64,000 nucleotides of DNA, taken from Ypsolopha sequella (lineage: Eukaryota; Arthropoda; Insecta; Lepidoptera; Ypsolophidae). The translations under genes were made by a program, and so were the position numbers. The DNA lies in NCBI GenBank assembly GCA_934047225.1, contig OW204005.1, positions 22,700,396 through 22,764,395 of the forward strand. The letters run 5' to 3'. How positions within the stretch are numbered: the first letter of the stretch is position 1; each line of letters opens with the position of its first letter. The notes under the pieces are model-generated. The model was given only the letters and a program-made list of their open reading frames with translations. It did no database searches and was not told the DNA's origin. Positions 48,643 to 61,693 of this stretch are shown piece by piece.

Positions 48643-49369
48643 TGTTGCGGCCTTTAGGAATGGTAGAAAAATATTACACGCAACATAATATTATAAACAG
48701 TAGGTCTACTAGAAGCTATAGCGACTAGGAGGCGAAACACTCATTTTCATCTTTGTTACAATTTATAATACAAGAGAGAGAGCCACCATTGCATCAGGCC
48801 TTCGCCTGATGTTGACAATGGTCGACGTACAGCAAGCTGTACCAACTCTCTCGGAGCTCCCATGTTCCGAGGGACAAGTTTACCTCCTAGTGAACACTGA
48901 GCACGCGGAACCTTTATGTTCCGTAGATGGACCTCCTACCTCCCCTACAGTCCAACCCATGCCACCAGCTGGTATCAACTACCCATCTAGAGAGCCACGA
49001 CGGAATCGTGGCCTCCAAGACGCACTGATACCAGCACATAACCAATTCATCTCGCCTCCCAGTCACCACCACTTTCTAATGTTATGAGCAACATGATTAG
49101 GTGCTATTACTCACCAGGGTGACTGTTGATTAAAGTATTCGCACGCAGCCACGTAGGAAACCTGGCTCGTGCGCACGAGGCAGATGCGGAGACTGTCCTC
49201 TCTTCACGGGCGCAAGCAAAATGTGGTCCAACTCACATTCAGGCGGGTAAAAAAAGGCGGGTAAGCCAAAGAAAAGAAAAAGTGTTGCTAGCACAAAATA
49301 AAGATGCGTTCAAGTTGTATTTTACCACCAAACGTTTTCATAGGACCGAGCTCGCGGTAATCCGCGACA
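48643..49369 (-). repeat. 5' LTR of the BEL/Pao element
   Basis: 727 bp, partner of 40404-41130. On the minus strand it starts TGTCGCGGATTACCGC and ends GGCCGCAACA. Confidence 0.9.
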
Positions 49370-49575
49370 GGGTCCTTAAAATTTAGCTTGATTTTTTTAG
49401 ATAATTATTTATGCAGTTAAGACAACATACATCGTAGAATGCTACTAAATGTAAATGCGATTTTTGAAAATGGAAATGAACGAGAATGACACATACGGAC
49501 AAACAGACATCTCACCAATGAGGTTCACCTAATGGTTCCTTTTGGGTACGGAACCCTAAAAATACCTGTTCTTAC

Positions 49576-49739
49576 CTGAGATGTTCAAGGAAACTGATTG
49601 AAGAGCTGCCTCCGAGCACCTTTCCAGAATTTAAGACTAGATATTTATTTTTCTGCGCCTGGCTAGAGGATTCGTCTATTTCAGCCTTGAATGCCCAATC
49701 TGCAGAACTGTATGCAGGTAACATCATGAAAGCAGGCAC
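49576..49739 (-). CDS. GMC gene C, exon 3
   Basis: A 164-bp exon starting VPAFMMLPAYSSADW and ending KVLGGSSSISFLEHL. The donor is GTAAGA and the acceptor ATGGCAG. The Asn of GGSSSIN is Ser here. It lies 207 bp past the right edge of the BEL/Pao insertion. Confidence 0.93.
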
Positions 49740-51419
49740 CTGCCATAAATAATAAATATTATTAAAGTATATATCGTCACGAAATGATTCCACCAGTGGA
49801 TGTCAGAGGTTTTCCGAGTGTGAACTGTAAAATGCTTGTCGCAATCCACCGGGTGCAGTTTTTCGTGAGCGAGATAGAATATTAAGGCCCTTAAGGGCAG
49901 GTTATCCGGGACCTGTAGGTGTTTATCGCTACCTCAGCCCCCGCCAATTCACCGCGACGTATTTATTTACGATGCAACTGAGCGGCTATAATCGTGACCT
50001 TACGTGACTCGCCACCGACCGCCGTACATTAAAATAGGTTCGGGGCCAGTAACTGTACTTCGTACTAATAAGAATTGATTCCGATAAATGAACTAACATA
50101 AACTATTCCTACTAAAAAACCGAGTTAGTACAAATAGGGGAGTTTATTACATTGGATCATATGAGCAATATCTAAGCACGCTCTTGTAAGACATTTGGAA
50201 GTACAGCTAAAAATATTTAATACACTTGGTAACCATATGAGCTAACAAAGCTGATTCTGAAGGCTTTCATTGTAATCTAGGAGCTGTCAAAACAAAATTT
50301 AGTTTATTACAAAATAGTTCATAAGTATTAAAAATAGAAGCTAAATTACTTTGGAATAATTTAGGTTTCGACGGCACTAAAACTAAAATTATAGGCGTAG
50401 TATTTAAATGAGCGAATATAAATTCAAATATAAGGTGTCAAAAATACTGAATATAGCGTACTAAAATACTAAGTGGACGAAAGATTGTGAGCGAATAAAA
50501 ATGTTGTAAACGGCGACTTGAAATTACAAATTTGAGTTGAGTTGATAATTCTCAGGCGAACAATTTTCTATTTTAGTGTCAATTTCATTTTAAGGCGCTA
50601 CGTAAAAGTTTTAGCGTCCCTGTTACTCCATATGCGAAAAAACCCTCAGTGCGAGTGGGACGGATTCGTGGAAAAGTAGTAAAAAAGTCAGTCTTTTATT
50701 AATATAAAATGTACTTAGCAATTTTGTCAAAACGTTTTTCAAGGAGACTTTACAAATACATAATATCCACATTTTGAATGCAATTTGACAATGAAATTAG
50801 TTAGGATTTCAGAATTACATGAAAAAATAAAACAATTTAGAGGTCTTTTCGGAATTAAATTCTATCAAGAAAATTTCATCCAATCGCGTTTTCCTTCAGT
50901 GAGAATTTTAATCAAATACTCAATAAACATTTACCCAAAAATGAAATACGTAGATGACGTTATAGTGGAGTAAATGGATTAAAAAAAAAACCATTTTTTT
51001 CCGCTTCGCTCGGCTCCTTATTTTATATTACATGTAAACCTAACTCTCTCCTTCTTGCTTCGCTCTTCGTCGCACCTATTTTTTGATTTTTGGTGAAGTA
51101 TTTTCGATTTCATACTTTAAATTCGCCCACTCTGTATTTTTAGTCGCACGATTTGTTCAGTTGTATGTGTGCTAGTGCTAGGACCCGGTTGCGAGGTGTC
51201 ATAGCTTGATTGTTGCTCTGAGATAGGTGAAGGATCCACGTTTTCTTATTAAATATTATTCAAAGTCAGAGTTCTTATAGGCATCTCGCGTGTATACCGT
51301 GGGTTTACTATTACCATGTTGTTGTTTTATTTTATTATTTTATTTGTAAATTTCTATTTTTATTCATTCCATTTCTTAACATGTCTTTTCTCTCTAATTT
51401 TTTTTTGCATGACATCCAT
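49740..51419. other. Gene C intron 2, left part
   Basis: Contains a diverged MITE relative (50250-50400, cf. 6815-6985) and a reversed copy of the 43.6-kb repeat (about 50560-50690). 50990-51080 carries CCGCTTCGCTCGGCTCC, a low-complexity motif. No gene seen. Confidence 0.4.
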
Positions 51420-51421
51420 TA

Positions 51422-52464
51422 CAGTCTATTCCATTTACGAGGTAAATTTACTTAGTCAAGTTTTTTAATTTGATTAAATACTATTATTTTTCAATTTTAT
51501 CAGCATGCGACTTATGCGTGCTCGCTATTCAAAATCGTTGCATCATATTCATTGTCACCATCGTCGTCATCACCCTCACCATCGTCTGTAGGATCCACCG
51601 TATTTATTATAATTTGGTTATCTATTAGGGCATCGATATGCACATCTCGGTCCCAATCAGCGAAATTTAGATTTAATGTTCGTAAAACCACACTATTCCA
51701 ATTCGCAGCAGTAACGTTATAGCATGCTTCTTGCAACAACGACAGCATTTTGTTAGTGTAACTATCGACCTTCTAACTTTTTTCTTAAGTGGCGATTTTA
51801 ATTTATTATCTTCTGGTATATCTTTACCATGCTTTTCCTTACTTATTTGGGAAACAGTTTTTCGACTGATAACGAAAGAGTGGCCTACCATTCTGAAACT
51901 CACATTCAAAGTAATGTTGTAGGCGTACCACAAACTCCCGCGCTTGACTGCCCAACACTGTTCTTTTAGTGGTCAAGCAAGAAGAAAACACACGCACGCA
52001 ACGTATACAAGGCTTCTGCACCGTACTGAACAGACAAACAATATGGCTGATCGTTATTGCCATGGTAACCATGGTGATTGCGAGGTGGACCATATTTTTA
52101 GTAGATTTTTATTTCCTACGACCTCGGTACACAAGAGAATAATCGATTAACTAACCGATTTTATGAGATTTTTGAGCTACGTCACTATGTTTAAAAGTAA
52201 AAAATAAACCATAGAACGTAAACGCGTATTTGCAGTAAAATATTATTTTATTTTAAAGTTATACTTATTTTGAGCACGATATCTAAAAAAAATACGTTGA
52301 TTATGTTTGTGAATTAATTGTATAATGTTTTGAATTGATTGTGGTTTTTTCAAACGGTGATTTACTGTCATAAACAAAGACTATTTATTTTTTCAATTTA
52401 TGTGAAACGTGCAGAGTTACGTTCTCAGAAGTGTCAAATGTAACCTCGTAAATGGAATAGACTG
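51422..52464 (-). mobile_element. Tc1/mariner-superfamily deletion derivative (1043 bp)
   Basis: Perfect 22-bp inverted ends beginning CAGTCTATTCCATTTACGAG, each flanked by a TA target duplication (51420-51421, 52465-52466). On the minus strand an N-terminal helix-turn-helix-like segment (SRKTVSQISKEKHGKDIPED, 51770-51880) is followed by a C-terminal tail (ANWNSVVLRTLNL... VHIDALIDNQ..., acidic end, 51512-51748), with the DDE catalytic core deleted. Confidence 0.8.
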
Positions 52465-52469
52465 TAATT

Positions 52470-53434
52470 ATTTTATTTGTAATTCTTTGTCAAATTAATT
52501 ATTTTTTAGTGTGTTTTCAATATTATTTCAATTATTCAATATTATTTTTATGAATAAATTATTATTATTCATTATTTTCTTAGTCAATAGTATAATTGTA
52601 CTAGTTAAAATTCTTAATTATTAATTATTATGTTTTACTTCTATTTGCTATTGTGTTTTGTTCATATGTGGTAAACTGAAAATCAGAGCTGCAAGTTACT
52701 TCAACGTGTAGCATTTGATAAGCTTGCTCCTTTTTGCCATTTTGTTTTGTGTTGTACTGTGTCTTCTTTTTTTATATGTTCTGTGGCAAATAAACTCATT
52801 TCACTATCACTTTCACTATCTCTGGTATTACACATTTTATATAAATTGTATTAGCTTCCTCTCCATTTTCGTCATCCAAAAATCATTATCTCTTGTAATG
52901 CGTTCAATATGTACAAGTTCATTATCTCCTACCCAAATTCCAAAGAGACATAATCGCCGTTCTGTCAGGTAAAGCTGTCCTTGTACCTGGTAATACCAAT
53001 TACTGTTTTTATCGAGTTTTGTCGTACTTGTTGCCTCTATACATTGTCTCCATGCGAAGGTGCCCTGCTCAGTACGAAGATTTGATAAGCTGAAGTTAAG
53101 AAATTTTATTTAATCACTTAGTTACATACGATTCATACATACGCTTACAAAAAAATAATAATACGTAGATACAATCGCATTCTTTTATATATATATCTAT
53201 ATATATATTATATATTTACATAATATTGTACATTATATATCTATACATTCTGTCTGACTGCAAGAGTAAGTACTGTTACATTTTACTGTTGTACAGTTAT
53301 ACTCGGACTCAAGAGTTGTTTACATTTTTTGCGTAATTTCAAAAGTTGCTTGTTCTGTACGATCAATAAAACATCTCGTTACAGTTTCAAAGAATTGTTT
53401 TCTTATCTTCAGCACTCTCAAATTTGATGATTTG
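52470..53434. other. Gene C intron 2, no gene seen
   Basis: AT-rich, with a TATATATATC microsatellite near 53190-53215. Confidence 0.35.
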
Positions 53435-53912
53435 TATGGTTCCGTAGTACCTAAAAGGTACAAAAGGAACCTTTATGGTGAGACTCCGTTGTCCGTTCGT
53501 CCGTATGTCACAGCCTCATAACTTTAGCACCTTTAAAGATAAAGACATGAAATTTGGCACAAAAATAGCATTTATTTGCCCACATATCACGATGTAAAAA
53601 AAGATCGAAATTATTCAAAATATTTGCAAAACAAAACTAAAAAATGTTATCCTAAAAATACAATATGGGTATCAAATTATAGATATCAAAAAGCTGATTG
53701 TAAAAATACATTGATATAAAAAAAATGTATGTCTTTATCTCCAAAACTGGTAGACCGAGCATTATGAAAAAAATCATGGTAATAGTGTTTACGTAAAGAT
53801 TACAGGAAAAATAAAGCAGTTGAGAAATTCACGAAAAAAAAATAGTAAATTAAATTTATCATCCACAATACGGAACCCTAGGTACGCGAGTCTGACTCGC
53901 ACTTGGCCAGTT
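53435..53912 (+). repeat. Dispersed GGTTCC repeat, full copy
   Basis: Runs from GGTTCCGTAGTACCTAAAAG to CGCGAGTCTGACTCGCACTT + GGCCAG. Same family as fragments at 5815 and 16.3-17.0 kb. Confidence 0.65.
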
Positions 53913-54774
53913 TTTTTCTTCTTATTTCTAGTTTCCATTTTTATTTTTAAACATCCAAGCAAGATACAACTAAATGATTTTTATTTACATGTACACACAA
54001 CTGATAGTTTGATGTATATTTACACGATTATTTAAATAATGATAGTACACTCTATCAGAGCTTCGAGGCGAGTGAGGGGGAACCAGGGCTCAGAAAACTG
54101 ACATAGGTCTTGCCTCGACAGCCGCTGGCGGGCAACTGGCGGCCGCCCGCCGAGTAGTCGCGAATTAATTTTTCTTTTTAAATTAAGGGAAAAAAAACGA
54201 TTTTCATTAAAAAAAAAGTAACCACAAAAGTTATTAGTACAATAGTTTTACTTTAATTATCTGCAATTTTCATGCAATTTGGTTAAGTACACGTTACATA
54301 AAACGAAAAAAATCTTAAAAATCGACAAAGTTTCGGATTTTTTTTCGATCGAGCAAAGTGTAACGTCTCGCAAATTGAACCACAAAAAACACTGCACAAA
54401 AGATGTATCTGAAACATATATTTTTTTCAGATTTTAAAAATAACTATTTGATGCTTTAAAATGAGTTTGAAAACAGACAAAATTGGGATAAGCCCCCCTG
54501 GGTACTTTCTAAAGCCTACTCCTGTTTTATGGCCAAACCAAAAATATTGAAAAAATGTATTATGGATTATCAACTCTAGGACAACATATGCAACATTTTT
54601 CTTTTTCGTACCACAAAAACTTCTATATGAAAAATTGTTTCAACTGAATGGTGTTTTTGGCTTGAATTTCCTACTGCTCCTAAGTGGCTTATGTGATTTA
54701 ATTCATTTATGCTTTGATAAATAGATAAACTTGGTAGCTATAAATATAACATAGAATTATTCAATCGAACAATG

Positions 54775-55590
54775 ACGCCCATGTGAAAAGTATAATTTTC
54801 TCTTATTTTGCCCTCTCAAGGACGCAGCGAGCGTCGTAACGGCCACCACGCATTGTGCACTGATTTGAACGTTATTTCAATGTCGTTTCCGTCGATATTC
54901 ATACAGACAAACATCGAGCTGCTAATTTGGCGACGGTAATCGCCTTAATATTTATGTGTGTAGAGTTGGCTGTAATAGTTTTTAAGGTTAATAAATATTA
55001 CTTATAAAAATAATCAATATTATTGTGATAGTTTTCAGCGACAATTAATGTGTTTGACTTGAGGTAGTTACTGAACGAGGGTGTTATATGGAAGCTGGAT
55101 TATTATGAAATACTTATTGTACTAAGGTCTTTAGACCATAAATTATGATATGAATTATTATGTGTAAATATTATAAATAATGAATAACTTCCAATAAGTT
55201 AAGAAACCACGTGGGGTTTTCACTAAAAATTGTTCTGGGACGGGTAGAATGACCGTCATGGTGGAACGGAATCGTGTCAGATCGTGATGAAAGAGAAAAG
55301 TAATATTATTAGTAAACAAAATATAATTCCGTATTCAGAGAGGGACCCGTACATGTATATGCTTTTGGAGAAACTATCGAACGGAGCAGATATTTACAAT
55401 GTCTAAAGGTTAAGGGGCTTCAGTGAGATAAATTAGCAGCTCGAAATGTGTCGGTACAAATATCAACAGAAACAAAATAGTAATAACGTTCATATCAGAG
55501 TGCATTGCAAAGTGGCTGTTACGACGATCGCTGCGTCGCCAGTTAGCGCAAAATAGAGAAAATAATATTTTTCACACATGTTACATTTGA
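54775..55590. mobile_element. Element with ~170-bp terminal inverted repeats
   Basis: 54775-54950 and 55410-55590 are diverged reverse complements sharing TTTTCTCTTATTTTGC-like sequence, GACGCAGCGA-CGTCGTAAC and CATCGAGCTGCTAATTT-like blocks. The 460-bp centre has no recognisable protein. Confidence 0.65.
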
Positions 55591-56529
55591 TATTTAGAAG
55601 TTTTAAACGTCATTATGTTAGATTTTTGTATTGCTCGTGTCTGTGTTTTGAATTTAAAAATATTAAACATTTTATCAGTTCTTTAAACCATTTTAAAGCA
55701 TATGGTAGGTATTTATTTACCCGTTGTAGGTTAAAGCTTTAACGGTTTTAACACATCATAATTACGGGACATGGGTCAATAAATGTCATATATTTTTTTC
55801 GATGTTTTGTAATATTCATATAGAAAGTTTAAAGCAATTCAAAAACGTCTCTAAAGGCAGTTTTGCTTTTGAAGCCTCTTAAGTTGCAAAAAGTCATGGT
55901 GCTGGTATAAAGAGAAAACTCCCAGAATAATAAAATATGAGTATTCTTTTGGTTCATTTACTTGTTTTATTGTGCCTTTGGCATCCCACTGATTTAATAA
56001 TGTATTAGTTTAACATTTTACATTATTTACTTGCAAGATTAAGATAAATACATAACATTGAATAGTTGAATTAAATACAGATAGGTTATAGGTTCGATTC
56101 CTGTTATCGTATGGCATAGCTGACATAATAAAGGTTGGTGATCTTGTTTCATAAATTAATCTCAAACCTAAATTAATTAAAAAGTTTTGGATAAAGATTA
56201 GTAAACACATATTTTATACTAAAGGTTCGACTCGTGACATTATATCAAACGATAAACAGTGAATAAAAATTTTCTTAAATAATAAATATTGAAAATTTCT
56301 TTATTTCAAAATAAGTTACATAAATTATAAAAACACTAGTTCCCACAGAAAGTTTCCTTGTGTAGTGGAAACTAGGCTCCTCCCAAAATATATTTAAACA
56401 TAAAGAAATTTAGACGTTAATTTACAGTCTTAACTAGCTTTACAGGTATATAATATTAATATAATAAAACCTACTTATTTATAAAAGTGTGACATAAAGA
56501 CATAAGGATACTTATTGTTAATGATTTTT
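55591..56529. other. Gene C intron 2, no gene seen
   Basis: AT-rich. Nothing recognisable before the 390-bp repeat. Confidence 0.35.
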
Positions 56530-56916
56530 CAATGCAAGTGCTCGTAAAGGCCCACTTTTTATGCATCAAAACCGAACAGAAAGTCGATTATTTTGCCCTA
56601 GGGCTTTATTATTATTTTTTTTTTATTTGTTTGCAATGGTTGGCTAACCTGCAGCTTTTCCTGTGTACCATAGATGTTATACTTTTTTTTTCACTGTTTA
56701 ACGGCTCTGGATACAATCCTTTTGAGCCAATCGTAATTTAAAGTTCACAAGATTATATTTGTTTTCATTTCCTCACACTATGCATTGAAAAACGTAGTAT
56801 GATACACGGGCGTAAAAGCAATAAATTACTCGGTTACGTTTAAAACACTCGCTACGCTCGTGTTTTAAATCGTCCTCGTAATTTATTCCTTTTGGCCCTT
56901 GTAGCATAAACTACTA
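56530..56916 (+). repeat. 390-bp repeat with palindromic 3' half, copy 4
   Basis: Full copy in gene C intron 2, ending about 310 bp before exon 2. Confidence 0.75.
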
Positions 56917-57079
56917 TTATGTTGTATTACAGAGAGTTTGTATATTGTGTGTGAATGTGTGTGAGATAGGTATGTGTTTGAGAGTGAATAGCATGAAATT
57001 ACTAAAACATAATTTAATTATAAATCTAGTAAGCGCATGTTTCTTGGTGATCGTAACAGACACGGCTCAGAGCGCGCTA

Positions 57080-58380
<1,301 letters not shown>

Positions 58381-58394
58381 GGCCCCCCCAGGAC

Positions 58395-58600
58395 CAGAAG
58401 CGCGACGACTTTTCCAAGAAATATCTTCGCGCCTGGTCGACGCTTCTGGTTCTGGTCTTAATCCAACGAGGTAACGCCACCAGCCTGCTAGGGACCCTCC
58501 CCTGTGGCAGCGATTTAAATAATATTTTTCATTTAATTTAGTCTATTTATAATTTTATATTTAATTAGTGTTTATTTTAAGAATTATTTAAAATTTAGTT
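58395..58600 (+). pseudogene. Jockey-like LINE 3' end
   Basis: Frame reads LIQRGNATSLLGTLPCGSDL then NNIFHLI and stop, followed by the AATTTAGTCTATTTATAA 3' UTR shared with 12461-12530. Confidence 0.7.
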
Positions 58601-58698
58601 TTATTTATGTAATTTAAGTTTATTGTCAATGTGAAAATGTCATTTGAAGCTGTTGTGTATTTGACATTATACGAATCCTGAAAAGCTTGATAACCAAC

Positions 58699-58877
58699 CT
58701 GACACATCCGAATTCTTGGGCCACACAGGTGACGCAACGTTCAGGGTGTCAGATAGAAGACTCAGGGATGAAGTTATTGCTGCAATGGTGAAATGGTAGC
58801 AGGCTGCTGTCAACTGCCTTGTTTATAACATGATCCAAAGGAGGTGAGCCCAAAGTTGCATCAAAAATTGAGTCCAT
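58699..58877 (-). pseudogene. GMC gene C, first coding exon with 1-bp frameshift
   Basis: The exon aligns base for base with gene B exon 1 (about 89% identity), including ATG (58877), the LLPF segment, the phase-1 donor (GTTGGT) and the upstream acceptor TTACAG. One extra T in the CCATT/CAC stretch shifts the frame, and a TGA follows about 12 codons later. The intended frame has no upstream ATG in this exon. The exon is 179 bp; 178 would restore phase 1. It is either a real inactivating mutation, a polymorphic allele, or a homopolymer sequencing error. Confidence 0.8.
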
Positions 58878-59489
58878 AGCCCTTGTTAAAAAAACCTGTA
58901 ACATAAAGAATTTTTCAACAAGGTAATTATAACATCAAAATCGGTTTTATAAGTACCTACATTATGTGTCCGATGTTATATTAACACAATTCTGCGCTGT
59001 GATTATGACACCGCTAGATAACCAATCAGCAGCAGCAATCAGCAGTCGGGGTTGCCTTCGCACGCCCGGAGGCTGGGCGAAGGTAAGGGCCTGCGATGAT
59101 ACTTCATCATTGAAGAAATACAGGAACGCAATGTGAAATACAAAGCCCGCCTTTTGTCTCACGTAAACAACCTAGCAACAGATCTTCTTACTAGTAATAC
59201 TGACGTGGGACGCCTGAAGAGGAACACAATCCTGGGGTTGCATAACAGGAAGTAGACCGATAACGGTTGGTTGATAGCTAGTTGACGGTTGGTTGGTTGT
59301 AGCATAGCAAATTTGTAAGGTGGTTATCACAAAGTTTTCGCGTCGTTGTTTTGCTTGACGGTAAATTGCGGTTTACCCTCTGTTCTAGACATGAAGTTCG
59401 CTCGCTTGTCTGTTGCGATTTCCGAGGTTGTTTCTCGGTCATTTGTCGGCCAGGTCTTTTGCTGACGACTCGTGTTGTGTGTATCATAA

Positions 59490-60095
59490 TTTTTTTATAA
59501 TGGCGGATCTGCCAACAGGAGTTGTGTCTTTAATAAAATAGGTGGGTTTCGTGTTAAATTTGGTGTGTATATCTTGTGTGGAATAATTCTATAATATTGT
59601 TTTTGTATTTCAGGAAAATTATACATATTCTTTTGGAGGTGATTGTTGGAGTTTTTTTGGCCGGGTTGGTGGGAGATCTGACCTATTGTCAGATCATGGT
59701 ACGTATTGCTTTCTTTGTATTTTGAGTCACCGGAATTTTGTTCTCATCGTTCCGTGTGGGAAAGGTTTTAATATTGTTATTCTCTTCTAATTCCAGGGTT
59801 TCAATTTTCAAGTTCGAGTTTTTGCTGTTTTGCTTCATTGGTGATTTTATCCAGCTGGCTGGGAAATGACCGCCGCGGGGTGTACACAGTCAAGCAGTTC
59901 CTTTGTCTGCGAGGACGGAGATCGTTGACCTTGAGGTGGGGCAGCGGACGGCGTGCCATTTTTTTGTTGGAAATGTTGGAGAATTCAAGTATGTGTTAGA
60001 ATTTTTATTTTTAACCTCAAATATTAACGGTGCCTTGGACGGTTGTTTTCAGGACACTTAGTTATGTGTCTTATTGTTAACCAAGTGTAAATTCT
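59490..60095 (+). other. Candidate short-intron spliced ORF, unconfirmed
   Basis: Consecutive consensus splice sites suggest exons 59614-59698 and 59797-59988 plus one starting at 60053, with introns of 98 and 64 bp. The joined frame is open to a TAA near 60095 and begins ENYTYSFGGDCWSFFGRVGG. CWS..GRVGG recalls the astacin motif before the zinc site, but no HExxH follows. A preceding ATG exon (MADLPTGVVSLIK, donor 59542) would end in a stop. May be chance. Confidence 0.25.
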
Positions 60096-60330
60096 TCTTC
60101 CTGTTTCACTGAATAACCTAAAATGTAGAATTTATTAGTTCCGTAATTTTTCCTGGTAAAACGGATTGGTGTACCAGACGATTTGGTTTAAAGAGAATGA
60201 TCGACAAATATGTATTGTTAAATGGATCTACGGCTCCACTGAGCTAGATTTTATTTGGAAATTATTTTCCCTTGTTTGTTTTCAAGTTTTGTTACTCTTA
60301 AATTTTTTTTTTAATGTAATTTCACAAGAT

Positions 60331-60515
60331 TCCATGTAATTTAGTTACCTGTGGTTAAGGCGGTAACTAACCCATCTAGTTATTCACTTAAATGTTTTAT
60401 TTATGTCTTGGCAAAACTAATTCCAATGTAATATTACTACCTGATGTTAAGGCGGAACCTGACACAACTATTTAGAGGTTCTAAAGGTCTTAGTAATGTC
60501 TTGGCAGAATATATG
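60331..60515. repeat. Diverged ~92-bp tandem duplication
   Basis: 60331-60420 and 60421-60515 both run TTCCA.TGTAAT...GTTAAGGCGG.A...ATGTCTTGGCA, two tandem units. Confidence 0.55.
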
Positions 60516-60699
60516 CCAAATGAAGGTCTTGGCCAAAAGTTTGTAACAAAGTAATATTTTCCGTAACACCTTTTTTTTTTAACTTGTGAAATTGGACAAT
60601 TTTGTGATAAAGTTAAATACACTTAATTGTAAAGTACCTCGAAGTTTTCTTCAGAACCTTTTACCAACTATTAGGTTACAATTAGGTCACTTTTTAATT

Positions 60700-61250
60700 T
60701 TATCTTGGCAGTTGTATGACCGGTGGAAAAGACCGGGTACCCGCCGGTCGTGTATCTGACAGTATCAAGCAACCCACAAGCTCTTCACCCACAAAATACC
60801 TGTTTATGGTCAAAAGACCGATCGCAAGTAGACCAAAAACAGGAAAAAAAAAAAAGAATTGCCCGGGCTTCTTCTCGACTGCTATCATATCGTCCCCGTG
60901 GACCCGCGGGTAGTACGGGTAGTAGAGTACGGGCCTTGTGATGTTATTTCATGTTTGCCCGGGCTTCATCTCCGCTGGCTACAACCCGTGGGTCCGGGGG
61001 TGCCGCCAATACGACGGTTGGTGGCATGTCGGAGACAGACTAGGTCGTTGTTGCATGACCGGCCGGCAGCTCCACTCCCTCTTCATGACTGCCGGTGGTA
61101 ACGTCACCGACTGTTTATTCCGTCTTCAGTCTCCGACATCGTCTTCAGAGCTGCTGGCTGGTGGGTCGCGCTGCTGCTCACGAGGGTAAAGACGTCCGGT
61201 AGGCGATCGGTCGTATGCGGGGGCGAGTCATAGACAATACAGAAAGACGT
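60700..61250. other. GC-rich block, unidentified
   Basis: GC content is clearly above the surroundings. Short motifs recur (TTGCCCGGGCTTC at 60859 and 60955; ACCGGTGG / GCCGGTGG). Three overlapping plus-strand frames exist, none with a recognised domain. Confidence 0.35.
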
Positions 61251-61465
61251 CTATTGTTCAATATCTTGCGTACAAAAAATTCTGTCAACAAGCCGAGGCA
61301 TGAGAAACGGGGTATTGCAATCCTATTGGCTCTTCCAAGGTCATTTTATTTTACGTATACCGCCACAAACTTATCTTTCCCGAAGACGAAGACTCTCACG
61401 TAATGAATATAGAAGCCATTTTAGTTTGGCTTACCGAAACAGATAATTTTCGAGTGGCGAATTAT

Positions 61466-61660
61466 ACAACGTGTAACAGAAAGGTGTAACCATATTTGAA
61501 GAGCCTATTTAGTCAATGTTTTAGAACAAATTTTACTATGGAACAAATCCTGTGTGCTCAAGATAGAGAGAAATGGAAAGAAATAGAAAAGTCCTACCTA
61601 GATATTTTTAAGGAAACTAAGCATTACGATGAGGGAGGCCATGGTCAGAACGACCTCTAG

Positions 61661-61693
<33 letters not shown>

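Larger units (their letters stand above)
40404..49369 (-). mobile_element. BEL/Pao-type LTR retrotransposon, non-autonomous (8966 bp)
   Basis: Two direct 727-bp repeats (40404-41130 and 48643-49369) bound the element, with inverted TGT...ACA tips (TGTCGCGG / CCGCAACA on the minus strand). The flanks carry an identical 5-bp duplication GGGTC (40399-40403, 49370-49374). Minus orientation is supported by the primer site beside the right LTR, a GGGGAG purine tract beside the left LTR, and BEL-like pol remnants near the left LTR. I found one base difference between the LTRs. The interior has no intact gag or pol. Confidence 0.88.
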
